The notes: generated from the sequence alone by a model not told the origin. Numbered from the stretch's first letter, positions 17,256 through 27,522 are shown. The stretch: 64,000 nt of DNA from Sideroxydans sp. CL21 (GCF_902459525.1 NZ_LR699166.1:597501-661500); one strand, 5' to 3'. Made by a program: numbers and translations.

Positions 17256-18452
17256 ATGAGTCAACAAGAAATCCTCAATCAAATCAAACGTGGCAGCGAA
17301 GAGTTGCTGCTCGAATCCGAATTGGTCAAAAAGCTCGAACTGGGCCGACCGCTACGCATCAAGGCGGGCTTCGACCCGACCGCGCCCGATCTGCATCTCG
17401 GGCACACCGTGCTGCTCAACAAGATGCGCCAGTTGCAGGATCTGGGGCATCACGCGCTGTTCCTGATCGGTGACTTCACCGGCATGATCGGAGACCCCAC
17501 CGGCAAAAATGCCACCCGCCCGCCGCTGACGCGCGAACAGGTGCTTGCCAATGCGCAAAGTTACAAAGAACAGGTGTTCAAGGTGCTGGATCCGGCCAGG
17601 ACCGAAGTCGTGTTCAACTCTACCTGGATGGACAAATTCAGCGCGGTCGACCTGATCCGCCTTGCCGCCACCCATACCGTGGCGCAGATGCTGGAACGCG
17701 ACGATTTCTCCAAGCGCTATAAAGCCAACCAGCCCATCGCCATCCACGAATTCATCTACCCGCTGGTTCAGGGCTATGACTCCGTCGCGCTCAAGGCAGA
17801 CATCGAACTCGGCGGCACCGACCAGAAATTCAACCTGCTCATGGGACGCGAACTGCAGAAGCACTTCGGCCAGCCGGCGCAATGCGTGCTTACCATGCCG
17901 TTGCTGGAAGGACTGGACGGCGTCAACAAGATGTCGAAATCGCTGGGCAACTATATCGGCGTCACCGATACCCCGCAGGAGATGTTCGGCAAACTCATGT
18001 CCATCTCCGACGACTTGATGTGGCGCTACCTCGAACTGCTGTCATTCCGCAGTTTGGCGCAGATCGAGCATTGGCGTGCAGAAGTGAACGACGGCCGCAA
18101 CCCTCGCGACATCAAAGTGATGCTGGCGCAGGAGATCGTCGCCCGCTTTCATACGCTCAAGGCAGCCGAGGATGCACTGGCTGAATTCGAGGCGCGCTTC
18201 CAGAAAGGCGTGCTACCGGATGACATGCCTGAAATCAGTGTCGTAAGCCCGGATGGGAATATCGGAATCGCCCAGATGCTCAAACAGGCTGGGCTGGTCG
18301 CCAGCACCTCCGAGGCGTTGCGCATGATCGACCAGGGCGGGGTCAAATTGGACGGCGAAAAAATCAGCGACAAAGCTCTGCAACTCAAGGCAGGCGCCGT
18401 TGTTGTTGCACAAGTTGGCAAGCGCAAGTTCGGGCGCGTCAATATCAGTTAA
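17256..18452 (+). CDS. tyrS: Tyrosyl-tRNA synthetase
   Basis: This protein of about 398 aa is a class I synthetase of the shorter bacterial TyrZ type. It has DLHLGHTV (HIGH motif, near residue 43), [10 protein letters not shown], the tyrosine pocket stretch [30 protein letters not shown] (near 226) and a C-terminal S4 RNA-binding domain (about 335-395). It charges tRNA-Tyr. ATG 17256 is chosen over the TTG at 17217, which would add residues not typical of the family. It is divergent from the M23 gene. Confidence 0.95.
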   Translation: MSQQEILNQIKRGSEELLLESELVKKLELGRPLRIKAGFDPTAPDLHLGHTVLLNKMRQLQDLGHHALFLIGDFTGMIGDPTGKNATRPPLTREQVLANAQSYKEQVFKVLDPARTEVVFNSTWMDKFSAVDLIRLAATHTVAQMLERDDFSKRYKANQPIAIHEFIYPLVQGYDSVALKADIELGGTDQKFNLLMGRELQKHFGQPAQCVLTMPLLEGLDGVNKMSKSLGNYIGVTDTPQEMFGKLMSISDDLMWRYLELLSFRSLAQIEHWRAEVNDGRNPRDIKVMLAQEIVARFHTLKAAEDALAEFEARFQKGVLPDDMPEISVVSPDGNIGIAQMLKQAGLVASTSEALRMIDQGGVKLDGEKISDKALQLKAGAVVVAQVGKRKFGRVNIS

Positions 18453-18569
18453 TTTGGCATCAGTCAGGCACGGAATCCAATCATGATTGGGTTGGCAGCA
18501 GCAGGTTCTCCGTACTATTCGGGCCGGAGAAGCCGCGGTTGTTGCCGGATGGCCAAGGTAAGGTGATGT

Positions 18570-19046
18570 ATGCTCGGTTGGTTCAAGTACGTATACGTTT
18601 TGCACTGGATGCCGTTCGCCCTGTTGGCGGCAACTTGGCTCGGGGGTTATATCATCCATGCCAATCTGAGCAGTCCCGTGTTCGTGCTGTACTACGCAGC
18701 GCATATTTTTGCGGCATCCGGACTCTTCGTGGTCGGCATGTTCTATCTGTATCCGGGCAACCAGGACATCAAATCGCGTCTGCATGTCTCTGCCCCGAAC
18801 GATGTCACCAAAGTGACTCACCGCGCCATTTTCCATGTGTTGAGGATCCAGCCCTTCATCGGCGTGCTGATATTTTTTGTGCCGGATAGCGGCCTCGAAC
18901 TTGGAAAGGGCGGGTCTTTCTGGCTGAACCACTTGTACAACGACAACTATGCCCACATGCTGCATACCCTGTTGTTCTACCTGATCATTCTGCTCGGAAT
19001 CGTCAATTTCCTGTTTATGCTGAATAAACGCCGCAAGGGGCGATAG
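18570..19046 (+). CDS. Four-helix integral membrane protein, unknown
   Basis: The 158-aa protein shows four hydrophobic helices (about 8-28, 35-60, 88-108 and 128-150). Histidines lie near or in them (LHWMPF, AAHIFAAS, THRAIFHVLR, YAHMLHTLLFY), a pattern that could hold haem or metal. It ends in a basic tail KRRKGR, which suggests a cytoplasmic C-terminus. I do not recognise the family. AAGGTGA precedes the ATG. It sits alone between tyrS and rpsU. Confidence 0.7.
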   Translation: MLGWFKYVYVLHWMPFALLAATWLGGYIIHANLSSPVFVLYYAAHIFAASGLFVVGMFYLYPGNQDIKSRLHVSAPNDVTKVTHRAIFHVLRIQPFIGVLIFFVPDSGLELGKGGSFWLNHLYNDNYAHMLHTLLFYLIILLGIVNFLFMLNKRRKGR

Positions 19047-19088
19047 GCGGCAAGCGATCCCTTTGCCGGGCAGGGTGGAAAATATCGG

Positions 19089-19117
19089 TTGTGCAATAAG
19101 CCGTTGTTTTGTAGAAT
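19089..19117 (+). promoter_or_regulatory. Probable promoter of rpsU
   Basis: TTGTGC (19089-19094) and TAGAAT (19112-19117) are spaced by 17 nt and followed by CGCGCCC. The -10 matches 5 of 6 consensus positions. It would drive rpsU and perhaps yqeY, dnaG and rpoD (macromolecular synthesis operon order). Confidence 0.65.
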
Positions 19118-19153
19118 CGCGCCCTCGAATTTTTGGTAGAAGGTAGTTTGTTC

Positions 19154-19366
19154 ATGACAACAGTACGTGTTAAAGAGAATGAGCCGTTCGAAGTGGCGAT
19201 GCGCCGCTTCAAGCGTTCCGTGGAAAAAACCGGTCTGCTGACCGAATTGCGCGCCCGCGAATTCTACGAGAAGCCCACTGCAGAGCGTAAACGCAAATTG
19301 GCTGCTGCCGTCAAGCGCCACTACAAGCGTCTGCGCAGCCAAACTCTCCCGCCGAAGCTGTATTGA
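19154..19366 (+). CDS. rpsU: 30S ribosomal protein S21
   Basis: This 70-aa basic protein begins [21 protein letters not shown], the S21 signature, and ends [12 protein letters not shown]. It is the first gene of the rpsU-(yqeY)-dnaG-rpoD arrangement. The ATG at 19154 is used rather than the upstream in-frame codon at 19133, because it matches the family N-terminus. Confidence 0.96.
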   Translation: MTTVRVKENEPFEVAMRRFKRSVEKTGLLTELRAREFYEKPTAERKRKLAAAVKRHYKRLRSQTLPPKLY

Positions 19367-19400
19367 TCTGCCTCGCCTCATTGGCGAAAGGTAGCTTGAT

Positions 19401-19847
19401 ATGAGTCTCAAGCAGCAAATCACCGAAGACATGAAAACCGCGATGCGCGCCAAGGAAACGGCGCGTCTCGGGGCGATTCGTCTTTTGCTTGCAGCCATGA
19501 AGCAACGCGAGGTGGACGAGCGCATCGAGCTGACCGACGCGGACGTGATTGCCATCATCGAAAAGATGCTGAAACAGCGCCGCGATTCAATCAGCCAGTA
19601 CAAAGCGGCGAATCGCCAGGATCTGGTGGACGTTGAGGAATTCGAAGTCTCCATCCTGCAGACTTACATGCCGCAGCAGCTCAGCGAGGCCGAAGTGATC
19701 GCCGCCATCGCAGAAGCCATCGACGCAACAGGTGCAGCCGGACCGCAAGATATGGGCAAAGTGATGGGTGTAGTCAAACCCAAGCTGGCCGGACGTGCCG
19801 ATATGGGCAAAGTATCCGGCCTGATCAAAGCGCAGCTCACCAAGTAA
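19401..19847 (+). CDS. yqeY: GatB/YqeY domain protein
   Basis: This 148-aa helical protein is of the YqeY family: MSLKQQITEDMKTAMRAKE, LRAIRLLLAAMKQREVD-type helices, and the C-terminal half resembling the tail domain of GatB (AIDATGAAGPQDMGKVMGVVKPKLAGRADM). The family is linked to tRNA-dependent amidation, but its own function is not settled. The rpsU-yqeY-dnaG-rpoD order is conserved in many Proteobacteria. Confidence 0.9.
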   Translation: MSLKQQITEDMKTAMRAKETARLGAIRLLLAAMKQREVDERIELTDADVIAIIEKMLKQRRDSISQYKAANRQDLVDVEEFEVSILQTYMPQQLSEAEVIAAIAEAIDATGAAGPQDMGKVMGVVKPKLAGRADMGKVSGLIKAQLTK

Positions 19848-19866
19848 CGAAAGCCTACTGCGCGAC

Positions 19867-19965
19867 CAGATTGCGGCGTTGCGCGGTGCTCGAAATCCTC
19901 ATGTACCGAAGTACATTCCGGTTTCTGCGCTCCGTGCGCCTTGCACTCCGGTCGCTCGCTACGGT
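19867..19965. repeat. Intergenic palindromic repeat between yqeY and dnaG
   Basis: This GC-rich segment contains an imperfect inverted repeat centred on ATGTAC-CGAA-GTACAT (about 19900-19915). The arms extend outward through CTCGAAATCC and CCGGTTTCTGCGCTCC. The layout and wording are typical of dispersed palindromic repeats in Betaproteobacteria. It also resembles the element at 56669-56731 in plan (GCGTTGC...CTCG-AAA...TTT...GCGC-CTTG). It carries no ORF. Confidence 0.6.
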
Positions 19966-20020
19966 TTTCAAGCTTCACGATAGAATTCTGTTTTCTTAAT
20001 TAGAATCTGGCGAGGGCGGA

Positions 20021-21751
20021 GTGATTCCAAAAAGCTTCATTCAGGATCTGCTCAATCGCCTGGACATCGTGGACGTGATAGAGCGCTACCTGCCGCTCAA
20101 AAAAGCCGGTGCCAACTTCGTCGCCTGCTGCCCCTTCCATAACGAAAAATCCCCGTCCTTCACCGTCAGTCAGACCAAGCAGTTCTATCATTGCTTCGGC
20201 TGCGGCGCACATGGCACTGCTATCGGCTTCGTCATGGAACACACCGGCATGGGTTTTGTGGAAGCGGTGGAAGATCTCGCCAAAAGCATCGGCGTCAGCG
20301 TGCCGCAGGAAGCTTCCAATGTGCCGCAACATAAGGTCGCGCCCGACCTGTACGACCTGATGCAGTCCGCCACGCGCTATTACCGCGAACAACTCAAGAA
20401 GACCCCGCGCGCCATCGAATACCTCAAGGGCCGCGGACTCTCCGGTGAAGTCGCCGCGCGCTTCGGCATAGGCTATGCGCCGGACGACTGGCAGAACCTG
20501 AAAACCGCCGTGCCCAATTACCAGGATGCCAGCCTGGTCGAGACCGGGCTGGTGATCGCGGGCGAAGAAGGCAAGCGCTATGATCGCTTCCGCGACCGCA
20601 TCATGTTCCCCATCGTCAACGTGCGCGGCCAGGTCATCGGCTTCGGCGGGCGCGTGCTGGACAAGGGCGAGCCCAAATACCTCAATTCGCCCGAGACGCC
20701 GCTGTTCGAGAAAGGCCACGAACTCTACGGCCTGTACCAGGCGCAAAAATCCATCCGCGCCCAGCAGCGCGTGATCGTGGTCGAGGGTTACATGGACGTG
20801 GTGGCGCTAGCGCAGCACGGCGTGGAATATGCAGTGGCCACACTGGGCACGGCCACCACGCCGTTCCACGTGCAAAAGCTGCTGCGCCTGTGCGATCAGG
20901 TCGTGTTTTGCTTCGATGGTGACAAACCGGGCCAGAAAGCCGCGTGGCGCGCCCTGGAAAATGCGCTGCCGCAACTGGTGGACGGCAAGCGCATCGGTTT
21001 CCTGTTCCTGCCGGAAGAGCACGATCCAGATACCTACATCCGCGAATTCGGTACTGAAGCCTTCGAGCACGAGTTGGAGAATTCTTTGCCGCTGTCCGGG
21101 TATCTGTTGCGCGAGCTGACTGCAGATGTGGACCTCCGCACGCAGGAAGGTCGCAGCGCCTTGCTCAAGAATGCCCAACCCCTGCTCACCGCCATCACCG
21201 CCCCCACCACCGCACTGCTGCTGCGCAAGGAAGTGGCCGCATTGGCGGGAGTGACACAGGCGGAACTGGAAGCCCTGTATGTCATCAAACCAATCGCTGC
21301 ACCGCAACGTCAGGCGCCGCAGAAGGCCAAACGCGCAGCTCCTTCCGGTTTGCGCATCCTGTTGCGTTGTCTGGTGATGAAACCGGAATTGGCGCGCGAG
21401 CTACCCCGCGATTTTCACGGCGAGGGCAATGAAGGTGCTGCGATCGCGGCATTGGTCGACTGGCTGAACGAATCGGCTGACGAAACCAGCACGGCGGCGA
21501 TGATTCAGCATTTTCAGGGCACATTGCATGGGCCGGTGTTTGCCAACGCGCAGGGCGAGGTCATCCACTGGGGTGAAGATTTCGATATTTTGGCCGAATT
21601 TACGGGAATCATGCGCAAGATACGGCGCGATGCCATCGAGACGGAAATGTCCATGCTGCAGGCCAAAGGGCTGGCCATGAACGAGCTGGAACGAGTGCGC
21701 CACGACGAGCTCAAGGAAGAGCTCAAGCAACTAAGGGCGCAAGTGGGCTGA
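20021..21751 (+). CDS. dnaG: DNA primase
   Basis: This 576-aa protein has the CHC2 zinc ribbon near residues 38-63 ([12 protein letters not shown] ... [11 protein letters not shown]) and the TOPRIM catalytic core ([15 protein letters not shown] near 250, [11 protein letters not shown] near 295). Its C-terminal DnaB-interacting domain ends [12 protein letters not shown]. It makes RNA primers at the fork. The start is GTG with GAGGGCGGA just before it. It lies between yqeY and rpoD. Confidence 0.96.
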   Translation: MIPKSFIQDLLNRLDIVDVIERYLPLKKAGANFVACCPFHNEKSPSFTVSQTKQFYHCFGCGAHGTAIGFVMEHTGMGFVEAVEDLAKSIGVSVPQEASNVPQHKVAPDLYDLMQSATRYYREQLKKTPRAIEYLKGRGLSGEVAARFGIGYAPDDWQNLKTAVPNYQDASLVETGLVIAGEEGKRYDRFRDRIMFPIVNVRGQVIGFGGRVLDKGEPKYLNSPETPLFEKGHELYGLYQAQKSIRAQQRVIVVEGYMDVVALAQHGVEYAVATLGTATTPFHVQKLLRLCDQVVFCFDGDKPGQKAAWRALENALPQLVDGKRIGFLFLPEEHDPDTYIREFGTEAFEHELENSLPLSGYLLRELTADVDLRTQEGRSALLKNAQPLLTAITAPTTALLLRKEVAALAGVTQAELEALYVIKPIAAPQRQAPQKAKRAAPSGLRILLRCLVMKPELARELPRDFHGEGNEGAAIAALVDWLNESADETSTAAMIQHFQGTLHGPVFANAQGEVIHWGEDFDILAEFTGIMRKIRRDAIETEMSMLQAKGLAMNELERVRHDELKEELKQLRAQVG

Positions 21752-21830
21752 ACGAACAGGCACGCTATTTGCTGAGTCCTGAACCACGGCTTTTTGTAGC
21801 TAACTCGCGGAAATGTTTTGAGAAATCGGG

Positions 21831-21836
21831 TATAAT
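21831..21836 (+). promoter_or_regulatory. Likely -10 element of an rpoD promoter
   Basis: A perfect TATAAT in the context GGGTATAATCCGCGCCC lies 77 nt upstream of the rpoD ATG, inside the dnaG-rpoD gap. No strong -35 is visible at 16-18 nt. It would give rpoD a promoter of its own besides read-through from dnaG. Confidence 0.55.
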
Positions 21837-21912
21837 CCGCGCCCTTTTCGACGGCACCACTTTTTCGTGTGCCGTGTTTTTCGAGTACGAATCAACTTTG
21901 GGAATCCTCAAA

Positions 21913-23871
<1,959 letters not shown>

Positions 23872-23877
23872 GTCTAC

Positions 23878-23954
23878 GGGCCCTTAGCTCAGTTGGTTAG
23901 AGCAGAGGACTCATAATCCTTTGGTCCGCGGTTCAAGTCCGCGAGGGCCCACCA
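23878..23954 (+). tRNA. tRNA-Ile2 (anticodon CAU, lysidine type)
   Basis: This 77-nt cloverleaf has the acceptor stem GGGCCCT/AGGGCCC, D-loop AGCTCAGTTGGTTAGAGC, anticodon loop CTCATAA, T-loop GGTTCAAGTCC and an encoded CCA. A CAU anticodon could mean Met. The body (TTAGCTCAGT..GGACTCATAATCCTTTGGTC) resembles ileX-type tRNA-Ile2, whose C34 becomes lysidine through TilS and reads AUA. It lies 6 nt after the rpoD stop. A copy of its 3' part occurs at 25080. Confidence 0.9.
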
Positions 23955-23964
23955 ACAAAACGAA

Positions 23965-23990
23965 AGTCTCGCAGCAATGCGAGGCTTTTT
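23965..23990 (+). terminator. Intrinsic terminator after the tRNA
   Basis: The stem AGTCTCGCA / TGCGAGGCT (one G-T pair) with a short loop is followed by TTTTTG. It ends the rpoD-tRNA transcript just before the toxin-antitoxin-like pair. Confidence 0.8.
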
Positions 23991-24009
23991 GTTTTTCTAA
24001 CTTGCAATG

Positions 24010-24036
24010 TTGACAGTGTGTCGGCACTCATATAAC
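24010..24036 (+). promoter_or_regulatory. Promoter of the tRNA-linked two-gene island
   Basis: TTGACA (24010-24015) and TATAAC (24031-24036) are spaced by 15 nt. Initiation near 24043 would leave almost no leader before ATG 24049. The short spacing is less than ideal but both hexamers are strong. Confidence 0.5.
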
Positions 24037-24048
24037 TTTCAATGCATT

Positions 24049-24246
24049 ATGAGCAAGAATTCAAGCCTAAAAGGCCAACTCCTATCAAATAAAGCAGCTC
24101 TGCCCGGAAAGTCGATCAGGCAGAAAGCTTTGTTGCGGTCTGTCAAAGATCAGAGGGTTTCATTTTCCGAGGCCGTTGAGGGTGCGCGCTTGATCCCAAA
24201 ATCCATGGTTGCCGAATTTAAAATTGTTGCGTGGCCGGATGAATGA
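24049..24246 (+). CDS. Small basic protein, putative antitoxin partner
   Basis: This 65-aa protein (MSKNSSLKGQLL...FKIVAWPDE) overlaps the next gene by ATGA. It is basic in its first half and could be helical (IRQKALLRSVKDQRVSFSEAVEGARL). I do not recognise a DNA-binding domain. Its position directly upstream of, and coupled to, an AbiEii-like nucleotidyltransferase suggests the antitoxin or accessory slot, but this is inference from order only. Confidence 0.55.
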   Translation: MSKNSSLKGQLLSNKAALPGKSIRQKALLRSVKDQRVSFSEAVEGARLIPKSMVAEFKIVAWPDE

Positions 24247-25082
24247 CTACTGGCGGTTCTGACACTGATCAGGATTTAATTGGTTGGTTTGCACCGCCGG
24301 ATTTGGATTTGCTGTTCAAAGCAATTTCCAGAATTGAAAATCCCGGAAATATTGTACTTGTAGGCGGACAATCCCTTTCATTCTGGGTTGACCACTACGA
24401 CATTACTATCCCCCAAACCGATACCCCGTATTTAACCCAGGACGCCGACTTCCTGGCCGGCAAAAATGACGCAATTGCCATCTCCAAGTTGCTCGGTGGT
24501 GAAATCAAATTGGCCACTCTGGACGACAACACGCCAAATATTGCCACCTTGGTGTTTAGAGGTGGCGCAGGCAACAAACTGCTTATAGATTTCTTGGGCA
24601 TCATCGTGGGCGTTGATGAAGGTGAGATCAGAAAATTTGCGGTTCCGGTGGAACGTGGTGAATGGCGCTTGAATATATTGCATCCGATACTGTGCTTGAA
24701 GAGCCGGATCAGTAATCTATGCCTGCTTCCTTCCAAGAGAAATAAAAATGGAATAGAGCAAGCCCGTGTGGCTGTAGAAGTTGCCAAATATTACTTAAGA
24801 GATCGTATCAATGAAGGAAGTGTTCGGGCGGCATTAAAAACAGCCAATCAAATCGCAGAGTTGGCACAATCAAGAGCAGGCTTGTATGTGTGGGAAAAGT
24901 ACGGAATTGACGTGCTTGAATCAATAGACCCGCACTTGATAACAGTCGAAAAATTTCAAAATGTCGAATGGCCAAGACAGATCAAAATGACAGAGACTCG
25001 CAGAGACAAAGTAGTTAAACGAAAAGAACAACTGGAAATTCGCCAGCAATTGAAGCTGCACAAAACGCAATTCCGCAGATAG
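24243..25082 (+). CDS. AbiEii/AbiGii-like nucleotidyltransferase, putative toxin
   Basis: The 279-aa protein has a minimal nucleotidyltransferase core: LVGGQSLSFW near residues 39-48 and TQDADFL near 65-71, which supplies the paired Asp that bind metal. A third acid may lie in LLIDFLG near 118. Such folds form the toxin of type IV (AbiE-like) toxin-antitoxin systems; other members modify tRNA or protein. Its stop codon (25080-25082) falls inside the tRNA-derived repeat. Composition is AT-rich compared with rpoD, in line with acquisition. Confidence 0.7.
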   Translation: MTTGGSDTDQDLIGWFAPPDLDLLFKAISRIENPGNIVLVGGQSLSFWVDHYDITIPQTDTPYLTQDADFLAGKNDAIAISKLLGGEIKLATLDDNTPNIATLVFRGGAGNKLLIDFLGIIVGVDEGEIRKFAVPVERGEWRLNILHPILCLKSRISNLCLLPSKRNKNGIEQARVAVEVAKYYLRDRINEGSVRAALKTANQIAELAQSRAGLYVWEKYGIDVLESIDPHLITVEKFQNVEWPRQIKMTETRRDKVVKRKEQLEIRQQLKLHKTQFRR

Positions 25083-25147
25083 CTCGGTTTGTTACAGCAG
25101 AGGACTCATAATCCTTTGGTCCGCGGTTCAAGTCCGCGAGGCCACCA
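25080..25147 (+). repeat. Duplicated 3' part of tRNA-Ile2 (attachment-site-like direct repeat)
   Basis: This segment copies the tRNA from its D-loop to the CCA. Positions 25095-25140 (46 nt, including the CAT anticodon region and the T-loop) are identical to the tRNA at 23878-23954. The D-loop side has a few changes and two bases of the acceptor stem are missing before GCCACCA. It lacks the 5' acceptor strand, so it cannot be a functional tRNA. With the intact tRNA it brackets a segment of about 1.1 kb, as integrated elements do. Confidence 0.85.
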
Positions 25148-25152
25148 AAAAC

Positions 25153-25184
25153 AAGGAGTTACACGAAGGTGTAACTCCTTTTTT
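25153..25184 (+). terminator. Intrinsic terminator after the tRNA-bracketed island
   Basis: The perfect 12-bp stem AAGGAGTTACAC / GTGTAACTCCTT with loop GAAG is followed by TTTT. It would end transcription from the nucleotidyltransferase gene. Confidence 0.88.
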
Positions 25185-25294
25185 CTGTCCTTCTCATTGG
25201 TCCCGCTATTCATGCGGTATCAAGACCGACATCAAAATCTGCATCAGTATTTCGTGCAGAAAATCCTTTGGTCCACCAGATATTCCGCAGTTTT

Positions 25295-25564
25295 CTAATT
25301 GAGCGTATGCGACTTTGACTTTCTCAGCGGCTTAATTGCGGGCCCCTTCCTAGCCAGTCGGCAGATCATTACCTCGGATTTGATGCAATCCACATATCGA
25401 GTTGCGTGGAAGGTCATGACTTCTTTCTTTGCCATGAGCTCATTTAGATGCAGATGCAAACTGTTTAGCGGTATGCGGGTTGCAGCAGATATTTCGGTGT
25501 CGAGACCTTCTCCGTGCTTGCTCAGGTATTCCAGAATCTTTTCCATTTCGTCAGCCAACTCCAT
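25295..25564 (-). CDS. Small winged-helix-like protein, unknown
   Basis: The 89-aa protein MELADEMEKILEYLSKHGEG... has a helix-turn-helix-like stretch (DTEISAATRIPLNSLHLHLNELMAKKEV, about 22-50). It is followed by a basic tail with CIKSEVMICRLARKGPAIKPLRK, a layout like small winged-helix regulators. No ribosome binding site is clear at either Met1 or Met7. Its family is not recognised, and it stands alone between the island and the phosphoribulokinase-like gene. Confidence 0.5.
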   Translation of the reverse strand: MELADEMEKILEYLSKHGEGLDTEISAATRIPLNSLHLHLNELMAKKEVMTFHATRYVDCIKSEVMICRLARKGPAIKPLRKSKSHTLN

Positions 25565-25746
25565 GTCAAAAATAACTATGGCTAAGATGGAGATTATTCC
25601 TGTTAGTTCAAGCCCCGTTCGTGGCTGTTGCTTTTGATACTGGAATTGATGAGGGTCTCCGCATCAAACAACAGTATCGGAAACGCCATATCACTCGTCA
25701 AACGCGGGAACAGTACAACTGGTACATCCACTTCCTTGTTCGTCTT

Positions 25747-26706
25747 TTACTTACTCTTGTTCTCGATCATGTCGTGCAAAATCGGCGGGAGGATGATTTC
25801 TATCGCGTGGCTCATCTTGCCGCCCGGCACGACCAATGTGTTGGCGCGCGACATGAAGGAGTTGGGAATCATGTTGAGCATATAGGGAAAGTCCACACCC
25901 TTGGGATCGCGAAAACGGATCACCACGAAGCTTTCGTCCTGCGTCGGGATGTCACGCGCGATGAACGGATTAGAAGTATCCACGGTGGCCACACGCTGAA
26001 AGTTGATGTGGGTGCGCGAGAACTGCGGGGTGATGTATTTGATGTAGTCTGGCATGCGGCGCAGGATGGTGTCCACGGTCGCTTCGGCGGAATAGCCGCG
26101 CTCTGCGGCATCGCGGTGTATCTTCTTGATCCACTCCAGGTTGACCACCGGCACCACGCCGATCCCCAGATCCACATATTTGGCCACGTCGACTTTGTCG
26201 TCTTTAACCAGGCCATGCAGTCCTTCATAAAACAGCAGGTCTGAATCTTCCTCGATGTTTTCCCACGGCGTGAAATCACCCGGCTTCAGGTTAGTCAGGC
26301 CAAAGTGATTGTTATGCCGTTCGGCTTCTGCATCGCTATGCACATAGTAACGGCGCTTGCACATACCAGTTTCACCATAGGTCTTGAAGGTTTCTTCAAT
26401 CTTGTCGAAGTGGTTGGCTTCCGGACCAAAATGGCTGAAGCTGTTGTTGCCGGCCTTAGCCGCTTCTGCGGCAGCTGTGCGAAAAGCCACACGATCCAGA
26501 CTGTGCAGGCTGCCACCTTCAATTACCGCAGCTTGAATTCCTTTTACGGCGGTGCGGACTAGAGCTCGCCGCTCGATACTGGGAGGAGGATTGTTGTGGT
26601 TCTGTCTTTGTTCACGGCGAAATAGGTTTTCAAAGGCACGTTTTACCGTAGTGGTGCGAGTACCGGACGAACCGGTCACGGCAATTACCGGGTGCTTTCG
26701 AGACAT
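25747..26706 (-). CDS. Phosphoribulokinase homologue with altered active site
   Basis: The 319-aa protein matches class I phosphoribulokinase along most of its length: FSHFGPEAN, FYEGLHGL, GVVPVVNLEWIKKIHRD, RRMPDYIKYITPQFSRTHINFQRV, DTSNPFIARDIP and VPGGKMSHAIEIIL. But the P-loop reads GSSGTRTTT (the second Gly is Arg17). The usual EGDSFHRY segment reads EGGSLHSL (Gly65 replaces the catalytic Asp), and about 23 extra residues (33-55) sit in front of it. A functional enzyme of the Calvin cycle is therefore doubtful; a pseudoenzyme or altered kinase is possible. AGGAGA precedes the start. Confidence 0.8.
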   Translation of the reverse strand: MSRKHPVIAVTGSSGTRTTTVKRAFENLFRREQRQNHNNPPPSIERRALVRTAVKGIQAAVIEGGSLHSLDRVAFRTAAAEAAKAGNNSFSHFGPEANHFDKIEETFKTYGETGMCKRRYYVHSDAEAERHNNHFGLTNLKPGDFTPWENIEEDSDLLFYEGLHGLVKDDKVDVAKYVDLGIGVVPVVNLEWIKKIHRDAAERGYSAEATVDTILRRMPDYIKYITPQFSRTHINFQRVATVDTSNPFIARDIPTQDESFVVIRFRDPKGVDFPYMLNMIPNSFMSRANTLVVPGGKMSHAIEIILPPILHDMIENKSK

Positions 26707-27051
26707 AGTGAACTCTCCTGAGGGGATTTAATAATATTTTATGTGGCAATTCTATTCTAGTTTCAACAGGCTACTACAGTACTTATGCTGCTGACCGGTA
26801 CGATGTGATTTGTGAATCCAGACTAAAAGAGTGAACTATTTGCCACCGTTCCGTCAGTTTCAGGGACAAATATTTGCCGTTGCATTTGATAGAGGAACAA
26901 TGCAACGCCGTTTTCTATCGAATCAAATGCCAAGTGAAAGAGAATAAACGAAACCGATATCCCGCACCTGCAGGGAGCGGTTTGACACTGGAGGGTGCGG
27001 CGAGCAGACTCCCGCACGGTCACCAAGAGTGCGGCAGCAGAGGAGGGATGA
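26707..27051. other. 345-nt intergenic region with no convincing gene
   Basis: It separates the divergent phosphoribulokinase-like gene and the 92-aa gene at 27052, so it should hold both promoters. On the minus strand TTGAAA lies about 19 nt before TAAAAT near the kinase gene, which is weak. A GGTGCGG / CCCGCAC pair (about 26995-27018) could form a hairpin in the leader of the plus-strand gene. An ORF at 26823-27026 (minus) has no ribosome binding site or family and is not called. Confidence 0.5.
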
Positions 27052-27330
27052 ATGTCAAAGAAACGGTTTCATTGCCAGGCGGCAAACCATGTGGGAAACA
27101 AGTGCATCAGCATAACGGATGAGGGGCATGCCTTCTTGCTCTCCATTGAAGATGCCAATGGCAAATTCAATTACCTGAAAGAAGCCATAGCCACCGGCAA
27201 ATATCCCATCGCGATGGACCTGGTCAATTCCTGCCCAAAGATGATGGTGGGTGCAACGATCAAATACCAGCTACAGCAGCATGACGCCGAGAAGCTGTTC
27301 CATTCACTGGATAAAGCGCTGCATCATTGA
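27052..27330 (+). CDS. Hypothetical 92-aa protein
   Basis: The frame MSKKRFHCQAANHVGNKCIS... has a strong GGAGG site 5 nt upstream and an intrinsic terminator 45 nt downstream, so it is a complete single-gene unit. It contains Cys at 8, 18 and 61 and no membrane helix. The middle (KFNYLKEAIATGKYPIAMDLVNSCPKMMVG) looks globular. No family is recognised. Confidence 0.65.
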   Translation: MSKKRFHCQAANHVGNKCISITDEGHAFLLSIEDANGKFNYLKEAIATGKYPIAMDLVNSCPKMMVGATIKYQLQQHDAEKLFHSLDKALHH

Positions 27331-27374
27331 AATTGCCAATGGTTGGCCGTTCAAGCAGCAAAGGCTAATCAAAA

Positions 27375-27411
27375 AAATGACTTGGGCGAAAATCCCAAGT
27401 CATTTCTCTTT
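27375..27411 (+). terminator. Intrinsic terminator after the 92-aa gene
   Basis: The perfect 12-bp stem AAATGACTTGGG / CCCAAGTCATTT with a 7-nt loop is followed by CTCTTTT. The A-tract upstream may make it work in both directions. Confidence 0.85.
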
Positions 27412-27522
27412 TGGACTGGCAATCCGTCACTGCAAGGCCTGATAAATGCCCGTAAATTGAACGACGAATAAAATCGTATACACCGTTTATAGTTAGCACT
27501 GCCGAAGCGCACTTATCTGGCC

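Noticed and set aside
23878-25300. Integrase or transposase belonging to the tRNA island
   Set aside because: No recombinase motif is present in the two genes or nearby frames, so the island cannot move by itself on present evidence.
25621-26244. 207-codon plus-strand frame with a hydrophobic segment
   Set aside because: It lies opposite the phosphoribulokinase-like gene, whose conserved blocks show the minus strand is coding.
26823-27026. 67-codon minus-strand frame upstream of the PRK-like gene
   Set aside because: No ribosome binding site, no family, and it overlaps the control region of two divergent genes.
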